A stretch of DNA of 64,000 nucleotides from Pararhizobium mangrovi (GTDB taxonomy: Bacteria; Pseudomonadota; Alphaproteobacteria; Rhizobiales; Rhizobiaceae), in NCBI RefSeq assembly GCF_006516965.1, contig NZ_VHLH01000021.1, forward strand, positions 1 to 64,000. The letters are read 5' to 3'. The position numbers and the translations under genes were made by a program. Below the pieces are notes generated by a model. The model was not told where the DNA came from. It worked only from the letters and a program-made list of their open reading frames with translations, and ran no database searches. Below are positions 28,946 to 37,868 of this stretch, in pieces; position 1 is the stretch's first letter, and every line of letters starts with the position of its first letter.

Positions 28946-29752
28946 ATGGAGGCGGAACGGACGAGGCCACGCCCATCCGGGTCGGCGAACGGCACAGGCA
29001 CGCTCGGCAAGGCGATCGACGTGCTCGAACTCGTCGCCGAGACGGACGAGCCGATCCGCTTCACCGAGATCCTGCGCCGCTGCGACCAGCCGCGCGGCAC
29101 GCTGCATCGCCAGCTCAGCAACCTCGTCGAGGAGGGGCTTCTGGTCGTCAATCGCGACCATTCCTATTCGCTCGGCGTCCGCCTCCTGAAATTCGCTTCC
29201 AAGGCCTGGGCGAACAACGAGTTCCGCGTGATCGCCGAGCCGCATCTGCGCCGCCTGCACGAGCTGACCGGCGAGACCGTGCACATGGGCGTGCTTCGCG
29301 GGCTGGAAGTCATCTATCTCGACAAGGTCGAAAGCCGGCAGGCCGTGCGCATGTACTCGCAGATCGGCAACGCCTCCCCGGTGTTTTGCACCGGCGTCGG
29401 CAAGGCCGCCCTCTCCTGCCTTTCGAAGGAGACGGTCGAGGAGATGTTGCCGCGCATCGCGTTTCGTCGCTTCACCGAACACACGCTGGTCGATCCAGCG
29501 ACCTTCGCGAAGGCGATCGACCGGGCACGCAGCGAAGGCGTCGCCTACGATCGCGAGGAACACGAGATCGGCATCCGCTGCGTCGCCGCCCCGATCCACA
29601 CGGCGGATCGAAGCTTCGTCGCCGGCATCTCGGTGACGGCGCCGGCCTATCGCGCCGGCGAGGAAACGATTGCCGGCTGGGTCGATCTCGTGCGCGAGGC
29701 GGCCGCCGCGATCATGGACGACATGCGCAACCGCCTCGGCCCCCGGGTCTGA
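28946..29752 (+). CDS. IclR family transcriptional regulator of the galactoside operon
   Basis: A 268-residue IclR regulator: N-terminal winged helix near residues 15-75 ([21 protein letters not shown]) and C-terminal GAF-like effector domain ([46 protein letters not shown]). ATG 28946 follows AAGGAAA; an upstream TTG at 28880 is a weaker alternative. It is divergent from the galactoside operon and directly upstream of its transport ATPase, so it very likely regulates both. The inducer is unknown, perhaps galactose or a pathway acid. Confidence 0.9.
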   Translation: MEAERTRPRPSGSANGTGTLGKAIDVLELVAETDEPIRFTEILRRCDQPRGTLHRQLSNLVEEGLLVVNRDHSYSLGVRLLKFASKAWANNEFRVIAEPHLRRLHELTGETVHMGVLRGLEVIYLDKVESRQAVRMYSQIGNASPVFCTGVGKAALSCLSKETVEEMLPRIAFRRFTEHTLVDPATFAKAIDRARSEGVAYDREEHEIGIRCVAAPIHTADRSFVAGISVTAPAYRAGEETIAGWVDLVREAAAAIMDDMRNRLGPRV

Positions 29753-29829
29753 AGTCGGCGCGCATCGAGACAAACGCCGGCGCCGAGACGCCGAAACAAC
29801 GTGACCCGATCCTGGGAGGAGTTCGAAGA

Positions 29830-30912
29830 ATGGCCGGTCTGGAACTGAGCAAAGTCCGAAAGTCCTTCGGCGCGGCGGAAGTCATCCACGGCGTCGACCT
29901 GACGATCGACGAGGGCGAATTCGTCGTCTTCGTCGGCCCGTCGGGCTGCGGCAAGTCCACGCTTTTGCGCATGGTGGCCGGGCTCGAACAGACCTCCAGC
30001 GGCCAGATCCACATCGGCGGAACCGACGTGACGCGCTACGAGCCGGCCGAGCGCGGCATCGCCATGGTCTTCCAGTCCTACGCGCTCTACCCGCATATGA
30101 GCGTCGCCGAGAACATGGGTTTCGGCCTGAAGATGACCGGCTACAAGAAGGACGATGTCGACCGGCGCGTGAAGAAGGCCGCGGAGATCCTGCATCTGGA
30201 ACCCCTGCTCGATCGCAAGCCGAAGGCGCTTTCGGGCGGCCAGCGCCAGCGGGTGGCGATCGGGCGAGCGATCGTTCGCGAACCGCAGGTCTTTCTCTTC
30301 GACGAGCCGCTTTCCAACCTCGACGCCGAATTGCGCGTGCAGATGCGCCTCGAGATCGCCAAGCTGCACAAGGAACTGGACGTGACGATGATCTACGTCA
30401 CCCACGACCAGGTCGAGGCGATGACGCTGGCCGACAAGATCGTGGTGCTGCACGACGGGCGCATCGAACAGGCCGGCACGCCGCTCCACCTCTACGACGA
30501 CCCCGACAACATGTTCGTCGCCGGCTTTCTCGGTTCGCCGCGCATCAATTTCCTCGAAGCCGTCGTCAAGCGCTCGGAAGGCGACCGTCTGGTCGTCGCA
30601 CTTCCGGCCTTCGACGACATCGAGGCGCCGCTGCCGATCGCCGAGAGCCATCCGCAGGAAGGCCGCACGCTGCGGCTTGGCATCCGGCCCGAGCATCTCT
30701 CGCCCGACGGTTCGGTCCGCTTCTCCGCGAAGGTCGACGTCGTGGAAAACCTCGGCGGCGTTTCCTTCGCCTATGCGAATTCGCATTGGGAGGATCCGTT
30801 CGTCATCGAGATGAAGACGCGGCGGGCGAGCGAAGGCGAGACGCTGCAAACGGGTTTCGATCCGGAAAAGGCGTTGCTCTTCGACCCGCAAAGCGAACTG
30901 CGCATCCGTTAG
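29830..30912 (+). CDS. Sugar ABC transporter ATP-binding protein (UgpC/MalK type)
   Basis: A 360-residue CUT1 ATPase. Walker [10 protein letters not shown] at residues 37-45, ABC signature [10 protein letters not shown], Walker [16 protein letters not shown] and the H-loop THDQ are intact, and a C-terminal TOBE region follows (LGIRPEHL). GGAGGAG precedes ATG 29830. It is 77 bases after the IclR gene and is the only ATPase near the two permeases at 25615-27409, so it should power them. UgpC-type ATPases can serve several permease sets. Confidence 0.94.
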   Translation: MAGLELSKVRKSFGAAEVIHGVDLTIDEGEFVVFVGPSGCGKSTLLRMVAGLEQTSSGQIHIGGTDVTRYEPAERGIAMVFQSYALYPHMSVAENMGFGLKMTGYKKDDVDRRVKKAAEILHLEPLLDRKPKALSGGQRQRVAIGRAIVREPQVFLFDEPLSNLDAELRVQMRLEIAKLHKELDVTMIYVTHDQVEAMTLADKIVVLHDGRIEQAGTPLHLYDDPDNMFVAGFLGSPRINFLEAVVKRSEGDRLVVALPAFDDIEAPLPIAESHPQEGRTLRLGIRPEHLSPDGSVRFSAKVDVVENLGGVSFAYANSHWEDPFVIEMKTRRASEGETLQTGFDPEKALLFDPQSELRIR

Positions 30913-31010
30913 ATGCGCATTCCCTTCGCCCCGTCGACCGCAGGGACGTCCACATGCGCTCGCCGCAGGCAAACGGGGCGGCAATATCGGGCAATCGAAG
31001 GATCGACGAG

Positions 31011-31127
31011 ATGAAGACATGCCGCATTGCACGCACCGGCGTTGAGGTCACCAGGGTCGCTTTCGGCTGTGCTCGGAAAGCCGATAGGCGACACGATGAA
31101 GACGCACTCCTTTCGAGTTCGTGCTGA
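31011..31127 (+). pseudogene. Aldo/keto reductase N-terminal relic
   Basis: The frame at 31011 begins MKTCRIARTGVEVTRVAFGC, which mirrors the start of the intact AKR at 32081 (MKTNRIGRTDIEVTDVSFGG). Past codon 20 similarity continues at DNA level only in another frame (TCGGAAA), and the open frame stops at 31127. It is a truncated, frameshifted relic of an AKR paralogue on the opposite strand to the intact copy. Confidence 0.6.
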
Positions 31128-31136
31128 TCTTACTTC

Positions 31137-32081
31137 TTAATCTTGCGCCGAATGCTTCGCCAACGCATCGAGATTGCGTTGAAGGGTTTTGGACTTTGCC
31201 GTTCCCAGGAGAAGCGAACTCGTCGCCTTATGCCGCTTGGCAAACAGTAATGCGGCGGTTGCAAGTGTCATTCCCTGTTCTTCCGCGCGCGTTTGAAGGT
31301 CCCTGACCTGATCCATGATCTCCGGCGATGCCCGGCCGTAGTCATAAGTCGCATCCGGCACGGGACCCGTTGCCAGAATACCGGAATTGAAGATGCCGCC
31401 CAGTACCAGGCTGGTTTCGGCCGCCAGACACCGGGGGACCAGTTCAACCTCGGCGGAACGGTCGAGAAGTGTGAGCCTTCCGGCCAGCAGGATCACGTCG
31501 ATCGGGCCATGGTCCATGACGTCGAGGCAGACCTGGCATTCGTTCACGCCCAGACCGAAGGCGCCGATGCGACCGGCCGCCTTCAATTGCGTCAGGCGAT
31601 CGTAGCCGGACGAAAGGAATGCCTCCATATGCCCGTCGTTGTGGTCGCCATGGGTGTATCGCCCCAGATCATGGACGTAGACGATGTCGACGTGATCCAG
31701 GCCGAGGCGTTCCAGGCTTTGCTCCAGGCTCGCTTCGATCCCGTCCCCGGAATAGTCGTAGACGACATCGTTCTGCAGCGGCTTCACGTAGCCGTCGGCC
31801 TGTTCGATCGGGTGATCGGACGGGCTGAGCAGACGACCGACCTTCGTGGACAGGCGATATCCACTTCGTCCGGCGAGAAAATGTCCGAGACGCTGTTCGG
31901 ACCGACCGCGTCCGTAATGCGGCGCCGTATCGAAATAGCGGATGCCGGCATCCCACGCGGTCTGCAGAACTGCGTGAGCGTCGTCGTCGTCCACCTCGCG
32001 GTAGAGATTTCCGATGCTCGCACCACCGAATGAGACGTCGGTGACCTCGATATCGGTACGTCCGATGCGGTTCGTCTTCAT
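31137..32081 (-). CDS. Aldo/keto reductase (aldose 1-dehydrogenase-like)
   Basis: A 314-residue AKR of the D-threo-aldose 1-dehydrogenase/L-fucose dehydrogenase-like subgroup. The catalytic set is visible: D and Y in YFDTAPHYGRGRSEQ, K in LSTKVGRLL, H in DIVYVHDLG. It lacks a signal peptide and is cytoplasmic. By context (lactonase-type amidohydrolase and UxaA dehydratase nearby) it may oxidise L-fucose or a similar sugar to its lactone. ATG 32081 is chosen as homologues begin MKTNRIGRT. It is 245 bases downstream of the GntR gene on the same strand; that gap holds nothing obvious. Confidence 0.85.
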   Translation of the reverse strand: MKTNRIGRTDIEVTDVSFGGASIGNLYREVDDDDAHAVLQTAWDAGIRYFDTAPHYGRGRSEQRLGHFLAGRSGYRLSTKVGRLLSPSDHPIEQADGYVKPLQNDVVYDYSGDGIEASLEQSLERLGLDHVDIVYVHDLGRYTHGDHNDGHMEAFLSSGYDRLTQLKAAGRIGAFGLGVNECQVCLDVMDHGPIDVILLAGRLTLLDRSAEVELVPRCLAAETSLVLGGIFNSGILATGPVPDATYDYGRASPEIMDQVRDLQTRAEEQGMTLATAALLFAKRHKATSSLLLGTAKSKTLQRNLDALAKHSAQD

Positions 32082-32326
32082 TTCTGCCTCCCCCATCAAG
32101 CTGCAGGCGCACGTCGCCCCGAACGCTTTCCGTTCGGCCGGAAGCGTACCCATTGAAGGCGCCGGTGTACTCCGGCTCCGACGTCGGCCTGCCGGCACGC
32201 CACGGCGACCTCGTGATCGCCCTATGTTTTTTCGATATTATAAACCGCCGGACGTGACCAGCGGCAATGGAGGTTCCGGCACCGGACAGACTGCGAACGA
32301 GCCTGGTTCAGGCGCCGGAGAGGCAG

Positions 32327-33217
32327 TCAATACGGCTTGAGAGAAGCTAGAAGCGTACGTCGCGCCGTTGTCAGATGGGTGCAGGCGCAGTGACGGATGC
32401 GCTCGGCATCGCGGCTTCTCAACGCTTCGATGTAGGCGAGATGCTCCCGGATGGCGGCTTCGTTTCGTTGCCGCTCGGAATGTCTGTTCCACTGATAGTG
32501 ATAGTGGAAGACAAGCGATATGACCTCCTGAAACTCGCGTACGAAACGGTTCCCGGTGATGTCGGTGATGAGAGTATGGAACCGGTCGTCCAGAACGGAA
32601 AAGTCCCGGTAAGCATCCTCGATATGGGCAAGCAGGGCTCGATGGTCCGCCTCCAGTCGGTCGAGTTCGAGCCAGACGGCATGATCCTCGGGCAACTCGG
32701 CGAACCGCACGGCAGCGTCGAGTTCGATCATCGTTCGGAACTGCGAGAGTTCGATCGCATAGTCGGAGGTGAACCCGCGAAGCCGCCAGCCACCTCGACC
32801 GGTATGGTCGACGAGACCGAAACGACCGAGGCGAGCGAGAAAGCTCGTGACGACGAGCGGCGTGACGGAGAAACGCCGCGCCAGTTCGCTGACGTTCAGT
32901 TTTGCGCCGGGAGCCAGGCCGCGATGCAACGTCCACTCCAGGAACGGTCGTTCGAAGCGCTCGCTGTCGCTCGTTAACTCGCCGTCGGGAAACCGGTCCG
33001 AACGACGCGGATTGCGCACGACGCGCTTTTCGCGGCCGTTCCACTCGATGACACCACGTTCGTCGAGTTCCGCTAGAACGCTGCGAACGACCGTTCGGCT
33101 GACGCCGAGCCGATCGGCGAGGGCATGTTCGGATACGAGGACGCGCTCCTTCTCGGACCCGATCAGTTCGAGAAGAGCGTTGTAGGCATTCTTGAAACGA
33201 GTGTTCTTGCGCGCCAT
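32327..33217 (-). CDS. GntR-type regulator with two winged helices and an FCD domain
   Basis: A 296-residue regulator. A first GntR-like winged helix spans about residues 10-68 (LVSEHALADRLGVSRTVVRSVL), a second about 88-150 (LNVSELARRFSVTPLVVTSFL), and then a helical FCD effector domain (IELSQFRTMIELDAAVRF, DDRFHTLITDITGNRFV). The tandem arrangement is unusual, as most FadR-family proteins carry one. It is divergent from the broken sugar transporter at 33344 and upstream of the AKR, and probably controls this sugar-acid locus. Confidence 0.85.
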   Translation of the reverse strand: MARKNTRFKNAYNALLELIGSEKERVLVSEHALADRLGVSRTVVRSVLAELDERGVIEWNGREKRVVRNPRRSDRFPDGELTSDSERFERPFLEWTLHRGLAPGAKLNVSELARRFSVTPLVVTSFLARLGRFGLVDHTGRGGWRLRGFTSDYAIELSQFRTMIELDAAVRFAELPEDHAVWLELDRLEADHRALLAHIEDAYRDFSVLDDRFHTLITDITGNRFVREFQEVISLVFHYHYQWNRHSERQRNEAAIREHLAYIEALRSRDAERIRHCACTHLTTARRTLLASLKPY

Positions 33218-33343
33218 GACTTTCGTACAGTTCTGACAACCACCCGATTATGAACAGCAAAATTCGAATTGTACAGAAATAATTAAAAACCGTTGACGTT
33301 GGTTCGGGTACGATATCCTATGTCGTTGGGAGGATGAGCGAGC

Positions 33344-33757
33344 ATGAGCACCATCGGCGAAACACCGAAGCGAGGCTTCGAACCGGCCGATGTTCTGTCC
33401 GGCCTGAAGCGACGCGGCGACATGCTCCAGCGCATCTCCGCGCTCGCGACGCTGGTGCTCCTGATCATCGCCTTTTCGTTCATGAACGACGCGTTCTTCT
33501 CGATGCGCAACGGCATGAGCGTACTTTTGCAGACTGCCGTCATCGGCCCGCTCGGCATCGGCGTCACCGTCGTCATCTCCCTCGTCTGCCACGACATGCA
33601 CGACGTCTTCCGACTGTGCGACCGGGTCATGGTGATGAACAATAGCCGCAGTGTCGGCGAACATGCCATCGACTAGGTCACCAAGGACGATGTCCTCAGC
33701 CTCATCATGAAGGGCGAAACGCGCGGCGGCCGGCAGCCGCGCAACGCGGCCGCCTGA
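33344..33757 (+). pseudogene. Fused remnant of sugar ABC permease and ATPase (RbsC-RbsA type)
   Basis: The first 75 codons read as the N-terminus of an RbsC-type permease (RISALATLVLLIIAFSFMND, then LQTAVIGPLGIGVTVVI). Codons 77 onward read as the C-terminus of an RbsA-type ATPase (CHDMHDVFRLCDRVMVM). A TAG at 33674 interrupts it, and the same frame continues as VTKDDVLSLIMKGETRGG to a TGA at 33755. So most of the permease and the N-terminal 85 percent or so of the ATPase are missing, and an internal stop is present. It cannot make a working transporter. Confidence 0.85.
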
Positions 33758-33778
33758 ACGAAAGACGGAAAACGAACG

Positions 33779-33859
33779 ATGACGGAAACGATGCAGGCCC
33801 TCGTCTGCGGCGAACCCGGTACCCTCAGGCTCGAAGACCGTGCCCTGCGGACGCATTGA
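33779..33859 (+). pseudogene. Alcohol dehydrogenase N-terminal relic
   Basis: A 26-codon frame beginning MTETMQALVCGEPGTLRLED is the typical N-terminus of a zinc-dependent medium-chain alcohol dehydrogenase (MQALVCxxPGxL), but it ends at TGA 33857 and the lactonase gene begins 24 bases later. The catalytic and Rossmann parts are absent. It is best read as the 5' stub left by a deletion. Confidence 0.65.
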
Positions 33860-33882
33860 AGCCGTGGTGTAGAGGAAAATCG

Positions 33883-34725
33883 GTGCGTATCGACAGCCAC
33901 CAGCATTTCTGGACCTATTCTAAAAACGCCGACGATTTCGGCTGGATCGACGACCGGATGGAAGCGCTCAAGCGCGACTTTGGACCCGGCGATCTCTCAC
34001 CGGAGCTCGCGGCAGCGGGTTTCGACGGCTGCGTTGCGGTTCAGGCGCGCGAAACGCCGGCCGAAACCGATTTCCTGCTGACGATCGCCGACCGGCATGC
34101 CTTCGTTCGCGGCGTCGTCGGCTGGCTCGATCTGCGCGCGCCCGAAATCGAGGCGGACCTCGAACGCTACAGCGAGGCAAGGCGCCTCGTCGGCCTGCGC
34201 ATGCCGGTGCACGACTATCTGGACCCCGACTTCGCGAACGCAAAACCGCACGCGCGCGGCGTCGGCCTGTTGCGTCGGTACGGGCTGACCTACGATCTGC
34301 TGGTGCGTCCCGCGCAGCTTCCGGCGGCGAGCGCCCTTGCCCGGCGCTTCCCCGACCAGCCCTTCGTCCTCGACCATATCGCCAAACCCAACCTTACCGT
34401 TCAGCGCGACGACGCGTGGTTCGACCGGATCGGCGCGCTGGCCGCCTGCGACAACGTCTTCTGCAAGCTTTCTGGCATGGTGACGGAAGCCGACTGGGCC
34501 GATCCGCATTCGGCCCCCTTTACGGCTTATCTCGACCATGTGCTCGAACTGTTCGGCCCGAAGAGACTGATGATCGGTTCCGACTGGCCGGTCTGCACGC
34601 TCGCCGCGCCCTATCGCAGCGTGATCGGCATCGTCGAGCGCTGGGCAAAGGATCGGCTGAGCGACGACGAACGAACCGGCCTTTTCGGCGAGACGGCGTT
34701 TTCCTTCTACGGACTGGACCGATGA
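33883..34725 (+). CDS. Amidohydrolase family lactonase (L-fuconolactonase-like)
   Basis: A 280-residue TIM-barrel amidohydrolase of the COG3618 type. The start VRIDSHQHFW carries the first metal HxH pair, VLDHIAKP and the C-terminal MIGSDWPVC carry further ligands. Characterised relatives hydrolyse L-fuconolactone, rhamnonolactone or similar sugar lactones. I place the start at GTG 33883 with AGAGGAAA upstream, because the longer frame begins inside the alcohol dehydrogenase relic. Its stop overlaps the UxaA start by 4 bases (ATGA), so the two are coupled. Confidence 0.88.
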   Translation: MRIDSHQHFWTYSKNADDFGWIDDRMEALKRDFGPGDLSPELAAAGFDGCVAVQARETPAETDFLLTIADRHAFVRGVVGWLDLRAPEIEADLERYSEARRLVGLRMPVHDYLDPDFANAKPHARGVGLLRRYGLTYDLLVRPAQLPAASALARRFPDQPFVLDHIAKPNLTVQRDDAWFDRIGALAACDNVFCKLSGMVTEADWADPHSAPFTAYLDHVLELFGPKRLMIGSDWPVCTLAAPYRSVIGIVERWAKDRLSDDERTGLFGETAFSFYGLDR

Positions 34726-36239
34726 ACCACATGGATACTCTCGCAGCAGCACCATCCGCGCTCAAGCTCGGCGATGCCGACAATGTCGCGGTCGCCGTCA
34801 GGGCGCTTGGCGCCGGCGAACACATTCTCGGCGTAACGCTCGCCAGCGACGTCCCCGCCGGTCATAAATTCGCGCTGAAACGCGTGGCGACCGGCGATCC
34901 GGTCGTCAAGTACGGTCAGGTCATGGCCGCTGCAACGACCGAAATCGAGCCCGGCTCGCATGTCCACGTCCACAACTGCGCCATGGCGGATCTGCGCAAC
35001 GGCCATGCGGCCGCCGGCGCCTCGCTACCCGACATGCCGGTGCGCACGACGTTCGAAGGCTTCGCCCGGCCCAACGGGCGCATCGGCACGCGCAACTACA
35101 TCGCCGTGATGGCTTCGGTGAACTGTTCGACGACGGTCTGCCACGCGATCGCCGCGGCGGCGAACGCGACGCTTCTGCCGCGCTTTCCCGGCATCGACGG
35201 CTTCGTACCGCTGGTACACGACCAGGGATGCGGCATGGCGAATGCGGGAGAGGGGTTCGAAACCCTGGTCCGCACCCTGAAAGGCTACCGCGACCATCCG
35301 AACTTCGGCGGCGTTCTCATCATCGGCCTCGGCTGCGAGGTCAATCAGATCACGCTCTACAGGCCGACGGAATGGACGCGCGAGCGCTTCCAGACCTTCA
35401 ACATCCAGGAAGTCGGCGGCTCGCGATCGGCGGTGGACCGGGCGCTTGAGCTTCTCGAACCGATCGCTGTTGCGGCGAACCGGGACGAGCGTACGATCCT
35501 GCCCGTTTCCGGCCTGGTTCTCGGCATGCAATGCGGCGGATCGGACGGCTTTTCCGGGGTGTCGGCCAATCCCGCGCTCGGGGTCGCATCCGACATGCTG
35601 GTCGCGGCCGGCGGCACGTCCATCCTGTCCGAAACGCCGGAAATCTACGGCGCCGAACACCTCCTGATCGCGCGTTCCGACGCCGATACCGGTGCGCGCA
35701 TCGCCTCGATGATCGAGTGGTGGCGGGACTACGCAGCACGCAACGGTGCGACCCTCGACAACAACCCCTCGCCCGGCAACAAGAAGGGCGGGCTGACGAC
35801 GATCCTGGAGAAATCGCTTGGTGCTGTCGCCAAGGGGGGTCTGTCGCCCGTTGCAGGCGCTTATGCCTATGGTGAGCGAATAGATCGGACCGGCTTCGTC
35901 TACATGGACAGTCCCGGATACGACCCGGTCGCAGCGACCGGCCAGATTGCCTCCGGTGCCAACATCATGGCGTTCACCACCGGTCGTGGATCATGCTTCG
36001 GCGCCAAGCCGACGCCGAGCCTCAAGCTCGCCTCGAACAGCGCGCTCTTTCGTTCGATGCCCGAAGATATGGACATCGACTGCGGTGCCATCCTCGAAGG
36101 GCATGCCGGAATCGAAGAGGTCGGCGAGACGATCTACGACGCACTCCTCGACATGGCTTCGGGCAAGAGAACGTCATCGGAAGAATTCGGCTATGGCGAC
36201 AACGAATTCGTACCGTGGAAAATCGGCGCGACCCTGTAA
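34722..36239 (+). CDS. UxaA-family dehydratase (altronate dehydratase-like)
   Basis: A 505-residue protein with an N-terminal SAF-like domain (residues 1-95, LGAGEHILGVTLASDVPAGH, HVHNCAM) and a C-terminal galactarate dehydratase/altronate hydrolase domain (FARPNGRIGTRNYIAV, LGCEVNQI, VLGMQCGGSDGFSG, PSPGNKKGGLTTILEKSLGA, TTGRGSCFGAKPTPSLKL). It should dehydrate a sugar acid to a 2-keto-3-deoxy acid. The pairing with a COG3618 lactonase parallels the L-fucose island of Campylobacter, so L-fuconate is a plausible substrate; altronate is the alternative. No matching aldolase is in view. Confidence 0.88.
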   Translation: MNHMDTLAAAPSALKLGDADNVAVAVRALGAGEHILGVTLASDVPAGHKFALKRVATGDPVVKYGQVMAAATTEIEPGSHVHVHNCAMADLRNGHAAAGASLPDMPVRTTFEGFARPNGRIGTRNYIAVMASVNCSTTVCHAIAAAANATLLPRFPGIDGFVPLVHDQGCGMANAGEGFETLVRTLKGYRDHPNFGGVLIIGLGCEVNQITLYRPTEWTRERFQTFNIQEVGGSRSAVDRALELLEPIAVAANRDERTILPVSGLVLGMQCGGSDGFSGVSANPALGVASDMLVAAGGTSILSETPEIYGAEHLLIARSDADTGARIASMIEWWRDYAARNGATLDNNPSPGNKKGGLTTILEKSLGAVAKGGLSPVAGAYAYGERIDRTGFVYMDSPGYDPVAATGQIASGANIMAFTTGRGSCFGAKPTPSLKLASNSALFRSMPEDMDIDCGAILEGHAGIEEVGETIYDALLDMASGKRTSSEEFGYGDNEFVPWKIGATL

Positions 36240-36574
36240 TGCGAACAGGAGATTGTTGACTGGAGCGCTTTGCGGCCTGACGGGATCGGGTCCGGCACTC
36301 CATCTTTCTGTTTTGCGCATCATCTGCGACGCCGAATTGAATGCGTCTGGTCGGAAAATGCTTTGAACACACCGCCACCGATGGTCGTCCCGCGCGCATC
36401 ATGTACAGCGATCATTCTACACGTGGTTGCGTGACCGGCCGGTCTTCCGGACCGCTGCATCGCGCCATGCGCCTTTTCGGATGTTCATGAAATTTCGCTT
36501 TGATGCGCCTCTAATACGGTGCAATCGTATCGCTGGGCGGCTTGCACCCGGACGATGGGACGAGGCGTGATTTC
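36240..36574. other. Gap without a recognisable gene
   Basis: 335 bases between the UxaA-family gene and the metallophosphoesterase. I see no coding frame, strong hairpin or tRNA. It probably holds the promoter of the downstream gene. Confidence 0.4.
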
Positions 36575-37723
36575 ATGGGCGATACCGAAAGGCTGCGCAA
36601 AGGTGAATTCCCTCGCCGGACCGTGCTCAAGGCGACCGCTTCCCTGGCGTTGTTGCCGCTTGCGACGAGGCCGGGCAATGCGGCGTCCAGGAAGAGCACC
36701 ACATTCGTCTTCACCTGCGATGTCCATGCCTGCCTGATGCATAGCGGCCTCGCACCCGAATGCGCGGCCGAGGGCAAGACGGATGCGAACCTGCTCCGCC
36801 ACGTGCACGCGATCAACGCCCTTCCCGACTATGCATGGCCGAGTGAAATCCACGGAAGGGCAACGGGCCTCGTCAGCGCCGGAAAGGCGATCGGCAAACC
36901 GCGCGGCGTCGTCGTCGGAGGGGACATGACGGATGACGGCGGCGGACAGGTCGCCGTTCCCGGCGAAGGAACGCAGCTCCAGCAATTCTCCCACCGCTAC
37001 GCACAAGGCACCGGCGAGGACCAGATCCATTTTCCCGTCTATGTCGGTCTCGGCAATCACGATCTCGACCAGAACGGCCCGCCCAACAATCCCGACTGGT
37101 ACCGCCGCGAGCTTCGCGACTACGTCAAGCTGAACCATCGGCCTTCCGTCTTCTTCAAGCCCGCCCTGCCGGCCTCCGACTACGACGACGATTCAGACGA
37201 CTATGCGTGGGATTGGGGCACGTTGCATCTGGTTCAGGGCGAGCGCTTCTTCGGCGACACATCCGAGGGCGCGATCAACGGGCTGCCCTGGTTGAAACAG
37301 AATCTCGCCGCCCGCGCGGCGCACGGCCGGCCGGTAGTGGTGTTTCAACACTATGGCTGGGATCCCTTCTCGACGCTGGAATGGGATCCCGCACGCGACA
37401 TCTTCGATGACACGGGACCGGGTCCCGCGCGGTGGTGGAGCAGGGCGCAACGCAAGGCGCTCCTCAATGCGCTGACCGGCTACAACGTCATCGGTATCTT
37501 TCACGGACACGAGCACGTGACGCCGATGATCTATAATGTCGAGGGATACGACGTCTTCAAACCGAAGGCCGCCTTCCTCGGCGGTTTCGCACTCGTGCGC
37601 GTCGGCGGCAACTTCATGGACGTCGTCCTCGCCGAGGCGAGAGACGGTGGCGAGATCGAGTTCACGAACGCCTTCTCCAAACCGCTCCGGGCGTTTCGAG
37701 GAAGGTCGGCACAACGCATCTGA
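36575..37723 (+). CDS. Exported calcineurin-like metallophosphoesterase
   Basis: A 382-residue exported phosphoesterase. FPRRTVLKATASLALLPLATRPGNA is a Tat-like signal (twin Arg, hydrophobic core, AxA-type end). The two-metal motifs follow in order: CDVHA near 55, GGDMTDDG near 125, GLGNHDLDQNG near 165, a His in FQHYGWD near 265 and GIFHGHEHV near 320. Its substrate is not predictable. ATG 36575 gives a normal signal peptide, while the upstream TTG at 36542 adds a charged lead. It is monocistronic. Confidence 0.88.
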   Translation: MGDTERLRKGEFPRRTVLKATASLALLPLATRPGNAASRKSTTFVFTCDVHACLMHSGLAPECAAEGKTDANLLRHVHAINALPDYAWPSEIHGRATGLVSAGKAIGKPRGVVVGGDMTDDGGGQVAVPGEGTQLQQFSHRYAQGTGEDQIHFPVYVGLGNHDLDQNGPPNNPDWYRRELRDYVKLNHRPSVFFKPALPASDYDDDSDDYAWDWGTLHLVQGERFFGDTSEGAINGLPWLKQNLAARAAHGRPVVVFQHYGWDPFSTLEWDPARDIFDDTGPGPARWWSRAQRKALLNALTGYNVIGIFHGHEHVTPMIYNVEGYDVFKPKAAFLGGFALVRVGGNFMDVVLAEARDGGEIEFTNAFSKPLRAFRGRSAQRI

Positions 37724-37868
37724 AAACCCCGCCAGGGAACGACGTTCTTGCAGGCCAGCGTTACACCGCCTGCGAACAGGCTGAGGTCGTCGGCGAAAAC
37801 GCATCTATTCGATGCCGACGGAAATGCCGTGCGCCGATAACGGGACGGATGGCGCGTGCGTGAACGCT

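Noticed and set aside
28120-29829. Long upstream extension of the sugar ATPase frame
   Set aside because: It passes through the binding protein and IclR genes in other frames. The ATPase begins at 29830 with a strong ribosome site.
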